Source of the DNA: Phycisphaeraceae bacterium
GTDB taxonomy: Bacteria > Planctomycetota > Phycisphaerae > Phycisphaerales > UBA1924
Direction: 5' to 3'
DNA: 64,000 nt
NCBI GenBank assembly: GCA_015200025.1
Contig: CP054186.1
Coordinates: 3,522,643-3,586,642, forward strand
Shown: piece by piece, positions 42,853 through 49,962 of the stretch
How the letters are laid out: the number at the start of each line of letters is the position of its first letter
Position numbering within the stretch: the first letter of the stretch is position 1
The notes under the pieces: model-generated
Database searches by the model: none
Seen by the model: only the letters and a program-made list of their open reading frames with translations
What the model was told of the DNA's origin: nothing
Translations under genes and position numbers: made by a program

Positions 42853-43926
42853 ATGAAAGCCCTCGCCCTCGCGGCCTTGCTCGCCTGCCTCGCCGCGGCC
42901 CCGGCCGCCCACGCCGACCCCAAGGTCAAGGAGCTCGCCCGGATCAAGGGGCACGGCGAGTCCATCCTCCAGGGCTACGGGCTGGTCATGGGGCTCCCCG
43001 GGACGGGCGATTCGGGCAAGGACGCGGTCCTGGCCCGCCCGCTCGCCAAGATCCTCGAGAACAACCACAACGCCCCCGAGACGCTCAAGGAACTGGCGTC
43101 GAGCAAGACCGTGGCGCTGGTCATGGTGATGTGCCGGACGCCGGCCGCCGGCTCCCGCGCCGACGACAAGTTCGACGTCACGATCACCGCGATCAACAAC
43201 GCCTCGTCGCTCAAGGGTGGGGTGCTGTACGTCACGCCGCTGACCGACCCCCGCCCGGGCGGCGAGGTGTACGCCTTCGCCCAGGGCAAGATCGAGCTCG
43301 AAGATACGTCCACGCCCACGACCGGCAAGGTCCGCGAGGGGGCGCAGCTCGTGCGCGACATCCCCGCGCCGCGGATCGAGGGGGCCTTCGAGATCCTGCT
43401 CGACCCGCCCTACGCCGGGTGGTCCAGCGCCCAGCTCGTCGCCTCCGCGATCAACGAGTGGGTCGCGCCCCTGGGCCCCGCGGCCGCCAGCGCCGTCGAC
43501 GAGCGCACGATCCGCGTCGAGGTCCCCGAGCACGAGAGGACCGCGCAGGCCGACTTCCTCCACCGCGTCATGACCGCCGAGGTCCCCGCCTCGCGGCTCA
43601 ACCTCGCCGCCCAGGTCGTCTGCAACGCCCGCACCGGCGTCATCGTCGTCACGGGCGACGTCGAGATCAGCCCGGGGATCATCAGCCACAAGGACCTGGT
43701 CATCACGACGACCATCCCCGCCCCGCAGCCCACGCCGCAGGACCCCGCCACCGAACGCCACCGCTGGGCGCCCGTCCAGACCAACGCGAGGCCCAAGGAC
43801 AAGGCCAAGCTCGGCGACCTGCTCAGCGCCTTCAAGCAGCTCGACATCCCGCCCGCCCAGCAGATCGAGGTCATCCAGCTCCTCCACAAGAGCGGCCGGC
43901 TTCACGCGAAACTGATCGTGGAATAA
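42853..43926 (+). CDS. flgI: Flagellar P-ring protein FlgI
   Basis: A 357-residue periplasmic ring protein. The signal peptide MKALALAALLACLAAAPAAH is followed by VKELARIKGHGESILQGYGL and VMGLPGTGDSG, the first conserved block. Later blocks are NASSLKGGVLYVTPL, RIEGAFEILLDPPYAGWSSA, ARTGVIVVTGDVEISPGII and the C-terminal KLGDLLSAFKQLDIPPAQQI. Its length is close to the usual 365. The start is ATG 42853, since the upstream open frame overlaps flgH. The next gene starts four bases after the stop. Confidence 0.94.
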   Translation: MKALALAALLACLAAAPAAHADPKVKELARIKGHGESILQGYGLVMGLPGTGDSGKDAVLARPLAKILENNHNAPETLKELASSKTVALVMVMCRTPAAGSRADDKFDVTITAINNASSLKGGVLYVTPLTDPRPGGEVYAFAQGKIELEDTSTPTTGKVREGAQLVRDIPAPRIEGAFEILLDPPYAGWSSAQLVASAINEWVAPLGPAAASAVDERTIRVEVPEHERTAQADFLHRVMTAEVPASRLNLAAQVVCNARTGVIVVTGDVEISPGIISHKDLVITTTIPAPQPTPQDPATERHRWAPVQTNARPKDKAKLGDLLSAFKQLDIPPAQQIEVIQLLHKSGRLHAKLIVE

Positions 43927-43930
43927 CCCC

Positions 43931-44368
43931 ATGAGCCTTACCACACCCAACCCCCCCGCCCCGGCCCCGGGCGTTTGGCCCCCGGCACTCTCCATCAACA
44001 CCCTCGGCGGTGGGGGAGGATGGGCGATGAGCCCGGACCGCCTCGCCGACCGCCAGCGTGCGTTCCGCGAGGTGCTCGGGCGGGCCGACACCGCCGGGAA
44101 GCCGCCCGAGACCGTCGCCCGGGACGCCGCCGAGCAGTTCGTCGCGATGACCTTCGTCCAGCCGATGCTCAAGGGCCTGCGCGATTCGGGCGGGGCCGCG
44201 GCCCCGTTCGCCCCGACGCAGGCGGAGAAGCAGTTCCGCGGGCTGCTCGACGCCGATCTGGCGCGGCGGATCGTCGGCGCCTCGAACTGGCCGCTGGTGG
44301 ACCGCCTGGCACGGGATCTGCTCCAGGACCAGGCGCCGACGGCCCCCGCCGCCGGGGAGGACGCATGA
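43931..44368 (+). CDS. Rod-binding protein (FlgJ N-terminal type)
   Basis: A 145-residue protein corresponding to the rod-binding domain of FlgJ, the scaffold that caps the growing rod. AAEQFVAMTFVQPMLKGLRD and EKQFRGLLDADLARRIVGAS fit this domain. The muramidase half of proteobacterial FlgJ is missing, as in many non-proteobacteria. The first 30 residues are Pro/Gly-rich; an in-frame ATG at 44027 could be the true start, but the ATG at 43931 is only four bases after the flgI stop. The stop overlaps the following flgN-like ATG. Confidence 0.82.
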   Translation: MSLTTPNPPAPAPGVWPPALSINTLGGGGGWAMSPDRLADRQRAFREVLGRADTAGKPPETVARDAAEQFVAMTFVQPMLKGLRDSGGAAAPFAPTQAEKQFRGLLDADLARRIVGASNWPLVDRLARDLLQDQAPTAPAAGEDA

Positions 44369-44922
44369 CCGCCGCCGCCACCCACGCCCCGCTCACGCTC
44401 GCTCGGCAGCCCGACCCCGACCCGGACCTGGGGATCGAGCTGGCGCGGTTGCTGGACGACCTGACCGCCGCGAACGAACGCCTGGTGCTCGCCGTCGAGG
44501 CCCACCGCGAGGCGATGCGCAAGGCCGACGCGAAGGCGATGGCCTCGGCCCTCTCGTCGCAGCGCGACGCGCTGGAGGCCGTCGCGCACCTGGACGAGCG
44601 CCGGCGCCGGCTCGTCGACGCCGCGAGCCTCGCGATGGCGTGGGAGGGCCCGGGCCCGATCACGCTGACGGCGCTGGCGCGTCGTCAGCCCGAGCCCGCG
44701 CGGACCACGCTCCTGGCCTCGGCCTCCCGCCTCAAAGACCTCGTGAAGCGTGCCCGCGACGGGCAGCGGGCCTCGTGGTCCGCGTCCACCGCGCTGGCGT
44801 CGCACGTCGAGGGATTGATCCGGGCCGTCGCCAAGCACCTCAGCCACGCCGGGACCTACGGGCGTAAGGGCTTCACCCCCGCCGGGCCCGTCCTGGCGGG
44901 CGGGCTGGACGTGAGATCGTGA
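44365..44922 (+). CDS. FlgN-like chaperone for hook-associated proteins
   Basis: A 185-residue, mostly helical protein. The position directly before flgK and the long helices (LARLLDDLTAANERLVLAVE, HREAMRKADAKAMASALSSQ, RDALEAVAHLDERRRRLVDA) match FlgN, the export chaperone for FlgK and FlgL. FlgN sequences are poorly conserved, so the name rests on length, helix pattern and context. The ATG overlaps the stop of the FlgJ-like gene and flgK starts seven bases after its stop. Confidence 0.72.
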   Translation: MTAAATHAPLTLARQPDPDPDLGIELARLLDDLTAANERLVLAVEAHREAMRKADAKAMASALSSQRDALEAVAHLDERRRRLVDAASLAMAWEGPGPITLTALARRQPEPARTTLLASASRLKDLVKRARDGQRASWSASTALASHVEGLIRAVAKHLSHAGTYGRKGFTPAGPVLAGGLDVRS

Positions 44923-44929
44923 GGACGCC

Positions 44930-46666
44930 ATGAGTTTGAACGCCGCCATCCAGATCGGGCGCTCGGCGCTGACGGCCAGCCAGGTGGGCATCCAGGTCGC
45001 CGGCAACAACATGGCCAACGCCGCGACCCCGGGCTACTCGCGCCAGGTCGCGATGTTCCGCTCGTTCTCGGGCGACGGCTCCTCGCTGGGGGTCTCGATC
45101 GGGCGCGGGGTCTACACACAGGCCGTCCGCCGGCAGATCGACGAGGCCCTGCAGGCGCGGATGTACCTGGGCGTCGCCGACGAATCGGCCGCACGGTTCC
45201 GCTCGTCGGTGTACTCCACCATCGAATCGACCATCGGCGAGCTCTCCGACCGCGACCTCTCGAGCGAACTCTCCTCCTTCTTCAACGCGTGGTCCGAGCG
45301 GGCCAACCTGACGCGCAGCAACGCGGCGGTCGTCCAGCAGGGCGACAAGCTCGCGGCGGCCATGCGACGCCAGCGGGGGTTCCTCGATCAGCAGCGTGAG
45401 CAGATCGACCGGCAGATCGGCGCCGCCGCCGTTCAGGCCGACGGTCTGCTCTCGACCATCGCCGAGCTCAACCGCCAGATCGCGTCGGCGGAGGTGGGGG
45501 AGGCGCAGGCCAACACCCTCCGCGACACACGCGACCAGGCCGTCGCGCAGCTCGCCGAACTCATGGACGTGCAGGTGATCGACCGCGGCCGCGAGGGCGT
45601 GGACGTGCTGGTGGGGAGCACGCCGCTGGTGTACGGGTCGACCTCGCGCGGGCTCGACGTGAGGCGTGAGACGGTCGACGGTTCGATCCGCGTGGTGATG
45701 AGCACCAAGACCCCGCCCGAGGAGATCACGCCCGCCAGCGGGGCCCTGGGCGCCATGCTCGCCGAGCGGACCCGGGGCGTCGACGAGGCGATCCAGTCCC
45801 TCGACCGGCTCACCTCGCAGCTGATCCACCGGGTCAACCGCCTCCACTCGACGGGCGCCAACGCCGCGGGGCTGACCGAATCGACCGCCACGCTCAAGGT
45901 CGCGCAGGCCGACCGCGGGCGGGCGTTCAACGACACGCTCAACCAGACGATGCGCGGGCTGCCCTTCGAGGCCGAGAACGGCGGGTTCACCGTCCGCGTC
46001 AAGGACTCCTCGGGCGGGGCCGCCCGGCTGGTCCGAGTCCCCGTCGACCTCGACGGGATCACCAACGCCGGGACCCCCGGGACCGGCGACGACACCACGC
46101 CCGAGCAGGTCCGCCTGGCCATCAACGCCATCGACGGGCTGACCGCGACCTGGACCAGCGACGGGAGGCTGAGCGTCCGCGCCAGCCCGGGCTTCGAGTT
46201 CTCCTTCGAGGACGATTCGTCGGGCGCCCTCGCGGTCCTGGGCGTCAACGCCTACTTCACCGGGAAGGACGCCACCGACGTGGGCGTCCGGGCCGACCTG
46301 GTCGAGGACCCCGGGCGGCTGATGACCGGGCGGTACACCGACGGGAACTTCGTCGAGAACGCCACCGCCCTGCGGCTCGCCGGGCTGGCCGACGAGGCCC
46401 TGACCTCGCTGGGCGGGCGGTCCCTCCAACAGTTCTGGCAAGACCGGGTCCAGACCATCGGCGTGCGGGCCTCCACCGCCAACGCCGAGGCCCAGGCCAC
46501 CGCCACCGTCCGCCAGAGCCTCGAATCGCAGCGCCTCGCCCTCAGCGGCGTCAGCATGGACGAGGAGAGCATCAACCTCCTCGCCTTCCAGCGCCAATAC
46601 CAGGGCGCCGCCAAGCTGATCAGCGTCGCCGACGCGCTGATGGACCAGCTCTTCCGCTTGGTCTGA
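44930..46666 (+). CDS. flgK: Flagellar hook-associated protein 1, FlgK
   Basis: A 578-residue junction protein between hook and filament. The N-terminal rod-type helix is SLNAAIQIGRSALTASQVGI, then QVAGNNMANAATPGYSRQVA. A coiled region (SSELSSFFNAWSERANLTRS) follows, then variable domains, and a C-terminal FlgK/FlgG helix with GVSMDEESINLLAFQRQYQG and AAKLISVADALMDQLFRLV. It is slightly longer than E. coli FlgK (547). It shares the operon with the chaperone gene upstream and is followed after 36 bases by flgL, which has a promoter of its own. Confidence 0.94.
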   Translation: MSLNAAIQIGRSALTASQVGIQVAGNNMANAATPGYSRQVAMFRSFSGDGSSLGVSIGRGVYTQAVRRQIDEALQARMYLGVADESAARFRSSVYSTIESTIGELSDRDLSSELSSFFNAWSERANLTRSNAAVVQQGDKLAAAMRRQRGFLDQQREQIDRQIGAAAVQADGLLSTIAELNRQIASAEVGEAQANTLRDTRDQAVAQLAELMDVQVIDRGREGVDVLVGSTPLVYGSTSRGLDVRRETVDGSIRVVMSTKTPPEEITPASGALGAMLAERTRGVDEAIQSLDRLTSQLIHRVNRLHSTGANAAGLTESTATLKVAQADRGRAFNDTLNQTMRGLPFEAENGGFTVRVKDSSGGAARLVRVPVDLDGITNAGTPGTGDDTTPEQVRLAINAIDGLTATWTSDGRLSVRASPGFEFSFEDDSSGALAVLGVNAYFTGKDATDVGVRADLVEDPGRLMTGRYTDGNFVENATALRLAGLADEALTSLGGRSLQQFWQDRVQTIGVRASTANAEAQATATVRQSLESQRLALSGVSMDEESINLLAFQRQYQGAAKLISVADALMDQLFRLV

Positions 46667-46676
46667 CCCCGCGCCC

Positions 46677-46690
46677 GGCACGCGGTTTGC
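46677..46690 (+). promoter_or_regulatory. Sigma-54 promoter of flgL
   Basis: GGCACGCGGTTTGC matches the -24/-12 consensus (GG-N10-GC) and differs from the flgG element only at two spacer bases. The GC ends 13 bases before the flgL ATG (46703), so the mRNA would begin one or two bases before the start codon. The site lies in the 36-base gap after flgK. Confidence 0.8.
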
Positions 46691-46702
46691 GGTCGGACCG
46701 GT

Positions 46703-48754
46703 ATGGCGGTCATCCCCGCGAACCTCGCCCGCGTCCCCAACGCCCTGGTTTCCAGGCTCAGCCTCGCCAACATCGCGCGGGGGCAGGTCGACCTGCTCCG
46801 CGTGCAGGAGCAGATCGCCACCGGGCGGTCCGTCCTCCGCGTGAGCGACGACCCCGTCAAAGCGGCCACCATCGCCGCCCTCGACCACCGCCTCGAGCAG
46901 AGCGCCCAGCGCTCGCGCAACCTCTCCCACGCCCGGGCCGCGCTCTCCGAGCTCGACCGGGCCTTCGACGACGCCTCGGGCATCGCCCTGGACGCCAAGG
47001 ACATCGCCGCGAGCATGGCGGGCCTGGGCCCCAGCGCCTCCGACCGCGCGTCCCAGTCCGTGATCGTCCAGCAGATGCTCAACGGGCTCCTGGGGATCGC
47101 CAACCGCACCGGCGTCGCCGGGCACGTCTTCGGCGGCTCCACCCCGGGCCGCCCGCCCGTCGAGGAGTTCCGCGGCGGGTTCCGCTTCCGCGCCACCGGG
47201 CCCGGGCTCGTCACCGACCTGGGCGAGGGCGGGGGCGTCCCCATCACCATGGGCCAGAGCCCCCTGGGCGCCACCTCCGCACGCGTCCGCGGCACCGTCG
47301 ACCTCGAACCGGACCTGACCCCCGACACCCGCCTGGCCGACCTCAACGGCGCCCGCGCCCTGGGGGTCACCCCCGGGACCATCGAGGTGAGCCTCTCGGG
47401 CGGCGTCCGCGTGAGCGTGGACCTCTCGGCCGCTGATTCCATCGGCGACGTCGCCCGCGCCATCGAGGCCGCCGTCCGGGCGTACGAATCCGACCAGGGT
47501 GTGACCATCCTCGGGCCCGGCGGGGTCTCGATCGCCGGCGCCGCGCTGACCTTCGACGTGCTCCCGGGCGAGAACCTCCAGTTTTTCGACCTGGGCACGG
47601 GCGTGACCGCGAAGGACCTGGGCCTCACCGCCGCCACCCCCTTCTCCATCACGCAGGCCTCGCCCAACGGCTCCCCGCTCGACCCCAAACTTACGTGGCG
47701 GACCCCGGTCTCGGCCCTGGCGGGCGTGATCGGCGCCCTGGGCTCGATCCGGGTCAATAACCTGGGCGCCACCGCCGTCGTCGACCTCTCGGGGGCGCAA
47801 ACCCTGCAGGACCTCAAGAACCTCATCGAGGGGACCAACCTCGGCGTGCGCGTGGTCATCAACGACGACGGGACCGGCATCGACGTGCTCAACGAGGTCG
47901 CCGGGACCCGCTCGATGGCCATGTCCATCGAGGAGATCCCCGGGCAGAACTCGACCGCCTCACGCCTGGGCATCCGCAGTTTCTACGCCGGGACGCGCAT
48001 CGCCGACCTCAACGAGGGGCGGGGCGTGCGTGTGCTGTCCGGGGTGACCAACCCGACGACGGGGCTCGAGGACCCGGCCCTCAACCGCGACTTCGAGATC
48101 GTCCTGGGCGACGCGGCGGGGACGCGGATCTCGATCGACCTCCGCCCGGCGCACCTGACGACCGCGCAGGGCGTCCTCGACGCGATCAACGCGCAGATCC
48201 TGCCGCAGCTCACCGCCGCGGGGCTCGCCCCGGGCGACCTGACGGTGATGCTGGGCGACGGGGGCAACGGGCTGAGGCTCGTGCAGAACCCGGCGTTCCC
48301 GGGCCCGATCCGGGTGGAACAGATGAACAACTCGCACGCGGCCCGCGACCTTGGGCTGCTCGAAGGGACGTACGTGACCGCCACGGGCACGTTCGAGGGC
48401 AAGGACCCGGCGAAGGTCCGTGTGGACAACCTCTTCTCGCACCTGCTGGACCTTCGGGAATCGCTGAGCGCGAACGACACGACTGGCATCACGTTTGCGG
48501 GAGAGGGGATCGAAGGCATGACCGCCCTGCTGGCGGAGAGACGCGGGCTGGTGGGGGGGTACGCGAGGCGTGTGGACTTCGCGGACGAGCTGGAGCTGGA
48601 TCGGGTGAACCTGGACGAACAAATCCGGAGCGAGCTGCGGGACGCGGACTTCACGACCGCGGCGGTCCGGATGAACCAGGTTCAACTCCAGTTGACGGCG
48701 GCCCTGCAGGTGACGGCCCAATCGCAGGCCCGGACCCTGCTCGACTACCTGTGA
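46703..48754 (+). CDS. flgL: Flagellar hook-associated protein 3, FlgL
   Basis: A 683-residue flagellin-like junction protein, more than twice the E. coli size (317). Its N-terminal D0/D1 helices (QVDLLRVQEQIATGRSVLRV and SDDPVKAATIAALDHRLEQS) and C-terminal helix (LDEQIRSELRDADFTTAAVR, MNQVQLQLTAALQVTAQSQA) are conserved. The extra length lies in the middle, where similar modules recur (TPDTRLADLNGARALGV, then SFYAGTRIADLNEGRGVRVL), pointing to a repeated beta domain exposed on the filament base. Transcribed from its own sigma-54 promoter as well as possibly from the flgG operon. Confidence 0.9.
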   Translation: MAVIPANLARVPNALVSRLSLANIARGQVDLLRVQEQIATGRSVLRVSDDPVKAATIAALDHRLEQSAQRSRNLSHARAALSELDRAFDDASGIALDAKDIAASMAGLGPSASDRASQSVIVQQMLNGLLGIANRTGVAGHVFGGSTPGRPPVEEFRGGFRFRATGPGLVTDLGEGGGVPITMGQSPLGATSARVRGTVDLEPDLTPDTRLADLNGARALGVTPGTIEVSLSGGVRVSVDLSAADSIGDVARAIEAAVRAYESDQGVTILGPGGVSIAGAALTFDVLPGENLQFFDLGTGVTAKDLGLTAATPFSITQASPNGSPLDPKLTWRTPVSALAGVIGALGSIRVNNLGATAVVDLSGAQTLQDLKNLIEGTNLGVRVVINDDGTGIDVLNEVAGTRSMAMSIEEIPGQNSTASRLGIRSFYAGTRIADLNEGRGVRVLSGVTNPTTGLEDPALNRDFEIVLGDAAGTRISIDLRPAHLTTAQGVLDAINAQILPQLTAAGLAPGDLTVMLGDGGNGLRLVQNPAFPGPIRVEQMNNSHAARDLGLLEGTYVTATGTFEGKDPAKVRVDNLFSHLLDLRESLSANDTTGITFAGEGIEGMTALLAERRGLVGGYARRVDFADELELDRVNLDEQIRSELRDADFTTAAVRMNQVQLQLTAALQVTAQSQARTLLDYL

Positions 48755-48839
48755 CCGGAGGGCGAGAGCCCGCGGCACGGCATGGAATGGATAGGCCCGA
48801 CGCGGCGCCGGCCTGGGCGCGTCGGGCGGCAGGACGCCG

Positions 48840-48860
48840 GCGCCCCGAGGATCGGGGCGC
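48840..48860 (+). other. Perfect hairpin with GGA loop in front of fliW
   Basis: GCGCCCCGA (48840-48848), loop GGA, TCGGGGCGC (48852-48860): nine perfect pairs with a three-base loop. The loop AGGAT resembles the core of CsrA binding sites, in which GGA is presented at the tip of a hairpin. It lies 36 bases before the fliW ATG in the flgL-fliW gap. CsrA is encoded just downstream. Regulatory use is inferred. Confidence 0.5.
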
Positions 48861-48896
48861 GACCCTTTGGAGCAGGCCGACACGCGGAGCGGACCC

Positions 48897-49355
48897 ATGG
48901 AAGTTCGTACCACTCGCTTCGGGACCATCGAGATCGCGGGGGACCGCGTCATCGACTTCCCCAAGGGGCTGCTGGGGTTCTCCACCAGCCGTCGCTTCTG
49001 CCTGCTCGAGCCGGGCAACGACTCGGCGTTCTTCTGGCTCCAGAGCCTGGACGACCCCTCGCTGGCGTTCGTCGTGACCGACCCCTCGATGTTCGTCGAG
49101 GGGTACAACGTCGCGATCAAGGCCGACCAGATGAGCGAGATGGGCCTGGACCGCCTCGAGGACGCCCAGGTCTTCGTGATCGTCAACAAGATCGATCAGT
49201 CGCTCACCGGGAACCTGCAGGGGCCCCTGGTGATCAACACGCTCAACCGCCGGGGCGAGCAGATCGTCCTGGCCGAGAAGCGCTGGACGACGCGGCACGA
49301 GCTGATGAAGCTGCCGCAGGCCGGGTCGTCCGCGCCGGTGGCGATGAGCGCCTGA
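48897..49355 (+). CDS. fliW: Flagellar assembly factor FliW
   Basis: A 152-residue protein that binds flagellin in the cytoplasm and, when free, inhibits CsrA. Family blocks are TRFGTIEIAGDRVIDFPKGL, LGFSTSRRFCLLEPG, FFWLQSLDDPSLAFVVTDPS and NLQGPLVINTLNRRGEQIVL. Length is typical. ATG 48897 has GGAG upstream; a TTG 30 bases earlier is in frame but less likely. csrA and two flagellin genes follow, the classic order of a FliW-CsrA-flagellin checkpoint known from Bacillus subtilis and Campylobacter. The hairpin with a GGA loop upstream may add CsrA control to fliW itself. Confidence 0.95.
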   Translation: MEVRTTRFGTIEIAGDRVIDFPKGLLGFSTSRRFCLLEPGNDSAFFWLQSLDDPSLAFVVTDPSMFVEGYNVAIKADQMSEMGLDRLEDAQVFVIVNKIDQSLTGNLQGPLVINTLNRRGEQIVLAEKRWTTRHELMKLPQAGSSAPVAMSA

Positions 49356-49468
49356 CCCGGGCGACGCCCGCCCCCTCGGGGGGCCGGCGGTCGCACGGGG
49401 AGATCGCGCGTCGGGGGGGGAATCGGGGGTCAAGGCCCGGGACCACGGGCCGGGTGTGTGCTACACGC

Positions 49469-49495
49469 CCGCGGGCGCCTAGGGGGCGTCCGCGG
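49469..49495 (+). other. Stable hairpin in the csrA leader
   Basis: CCGCGGGCGCC (49469-49479) and GGCGTCCGCGG (49485-49495) pair along eleven positions with one G-U, around the loop TAGGG. No T run follows, so it is not an ordinary terminator. It lies 57 bases before the csrA start and could be a leader structure or attenuate read-through from fliW. Confidence 0.45.
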
Positions 49496-49551
49496 CGACT
49501 ACACGCGAGCCGGGCGGCGAGTTCCGCCCACGGGCCACGAAGGAGGATCCC

Positions 49552-49902
49552 ATGCTGGTTCTCAGCCGTCAATGCGACGAGACCATCATGATCGGGGACG
49601 AGATCGAGATCACGATCGTGGACATCCGCGGGGACAAGGTCCGCCTGGGCATCAACGCCCCGGGGCGGATCACGGTCCACCGCAAGGAGGTCTACGAGGC
49701 GATCCGTCGCGAGAATGAATCGGCGTCGCGTCTCGACGCACCGTCAGGATGGCCCTCGGGCGCGTCGCCCGTGGGACGGCCCGGGGGCAAGCCCGGGCCG
49801 GCGAAGCATCGATCGTCACGTGGGTCGGCGTTGGCCGCCGGTCCCGCGGTTGGCACGGGGATTGCGGTGCAGTCCCCCGCACCCGGGGCCGGTTCGCGCT
49901 GA
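49552..49902 (+). CDS. csrA: Translational regulator CsrA with a long C-terminal extension
   Basis: A 116-residue protein whose first 55-60 residues are a normal Csr[21 protein letters not shown], then [20 protein letters not shown] and [14 protein letters not shown]. CsrA dimers bind GGA motifs in mRNA leaders and block ribosomes. The last 55 residues (from [12 protein letters not shown]) are Pro/Gly/Ala/Ser-rich, unlike the short tails of most CsrA (61-80 residues total). This tail is coded by DNA that also holds the sigma-54 promoter of the first flagellin gene (49852-49865), so part of the extension may be a by-product of the promoter. A GGAGGAT ribosome site before ATG 49552 contains GGA, so autoregulation is possible. 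Confidence 0.93.
   Translation: MLVLSRQCDETIMIGDEIEITIVDIRGDKVRLGINAPGRITVHRKEVYEAIRRENESASRLDAPSGWPSGASPVGRPGGKPGPAKHRSSRGSALAAGPAVGTGIAVQSPAPGAGSR
49852..49865 (+). promoter_or_regulatory. Sigma-54 promoter of the first flagellin gene, inside csrA
   Basis: TTGGCACGGGGATTGC, with GG at 49852-49853 and GC at 49864-49865, is a near-consensus RpoN element. It lies in the last 17 codons of csrA and 98 bases before the flagellin ATG, so the leader RNA would be about 85 bases. That contrasts with the nearly leaderless flgG and flgL transcripts and leaves room for CsrA control. Confidence 0.8.
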
Positions 49903-49947
49903 CGCGAGCTTTGGGGCCGAGCGGTTCATGAGTCCGAGCACGCAATC

Positions 49948-49962
49948 ACGGAGGATTGCCGT
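49948..49962 (+). promoter_or_regulatory. Flagellin 1 ribosome site in a small hairpin (candidate CsrA site)
   Basis: ACGG (49948-49951), loop AGGATTG, CCGT (49959-49962) directly before the ATG at 49963. The Shine-Dalgarno sequence GGAGGA is half stem, half loop, and the loop AGGATT is close to the CsrA consensus core. If CsrA binds here it would occlude the ribosome, as described for flagellin mRNA in Bacillus. The stem has only four pairs, so the structure itself is tentative. Confidence 0.5.

Noticed and set aside
44308-44321. GGCACGGGATCTGC inside the FlgJ-like gene, a further GG-N10-GC pattern
   Set aside because: The -12 part (CTGC) is weaker, it lies in coding sequence within a tightly packed operon and there is no break in gene spacing downstream. 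It may be chance.
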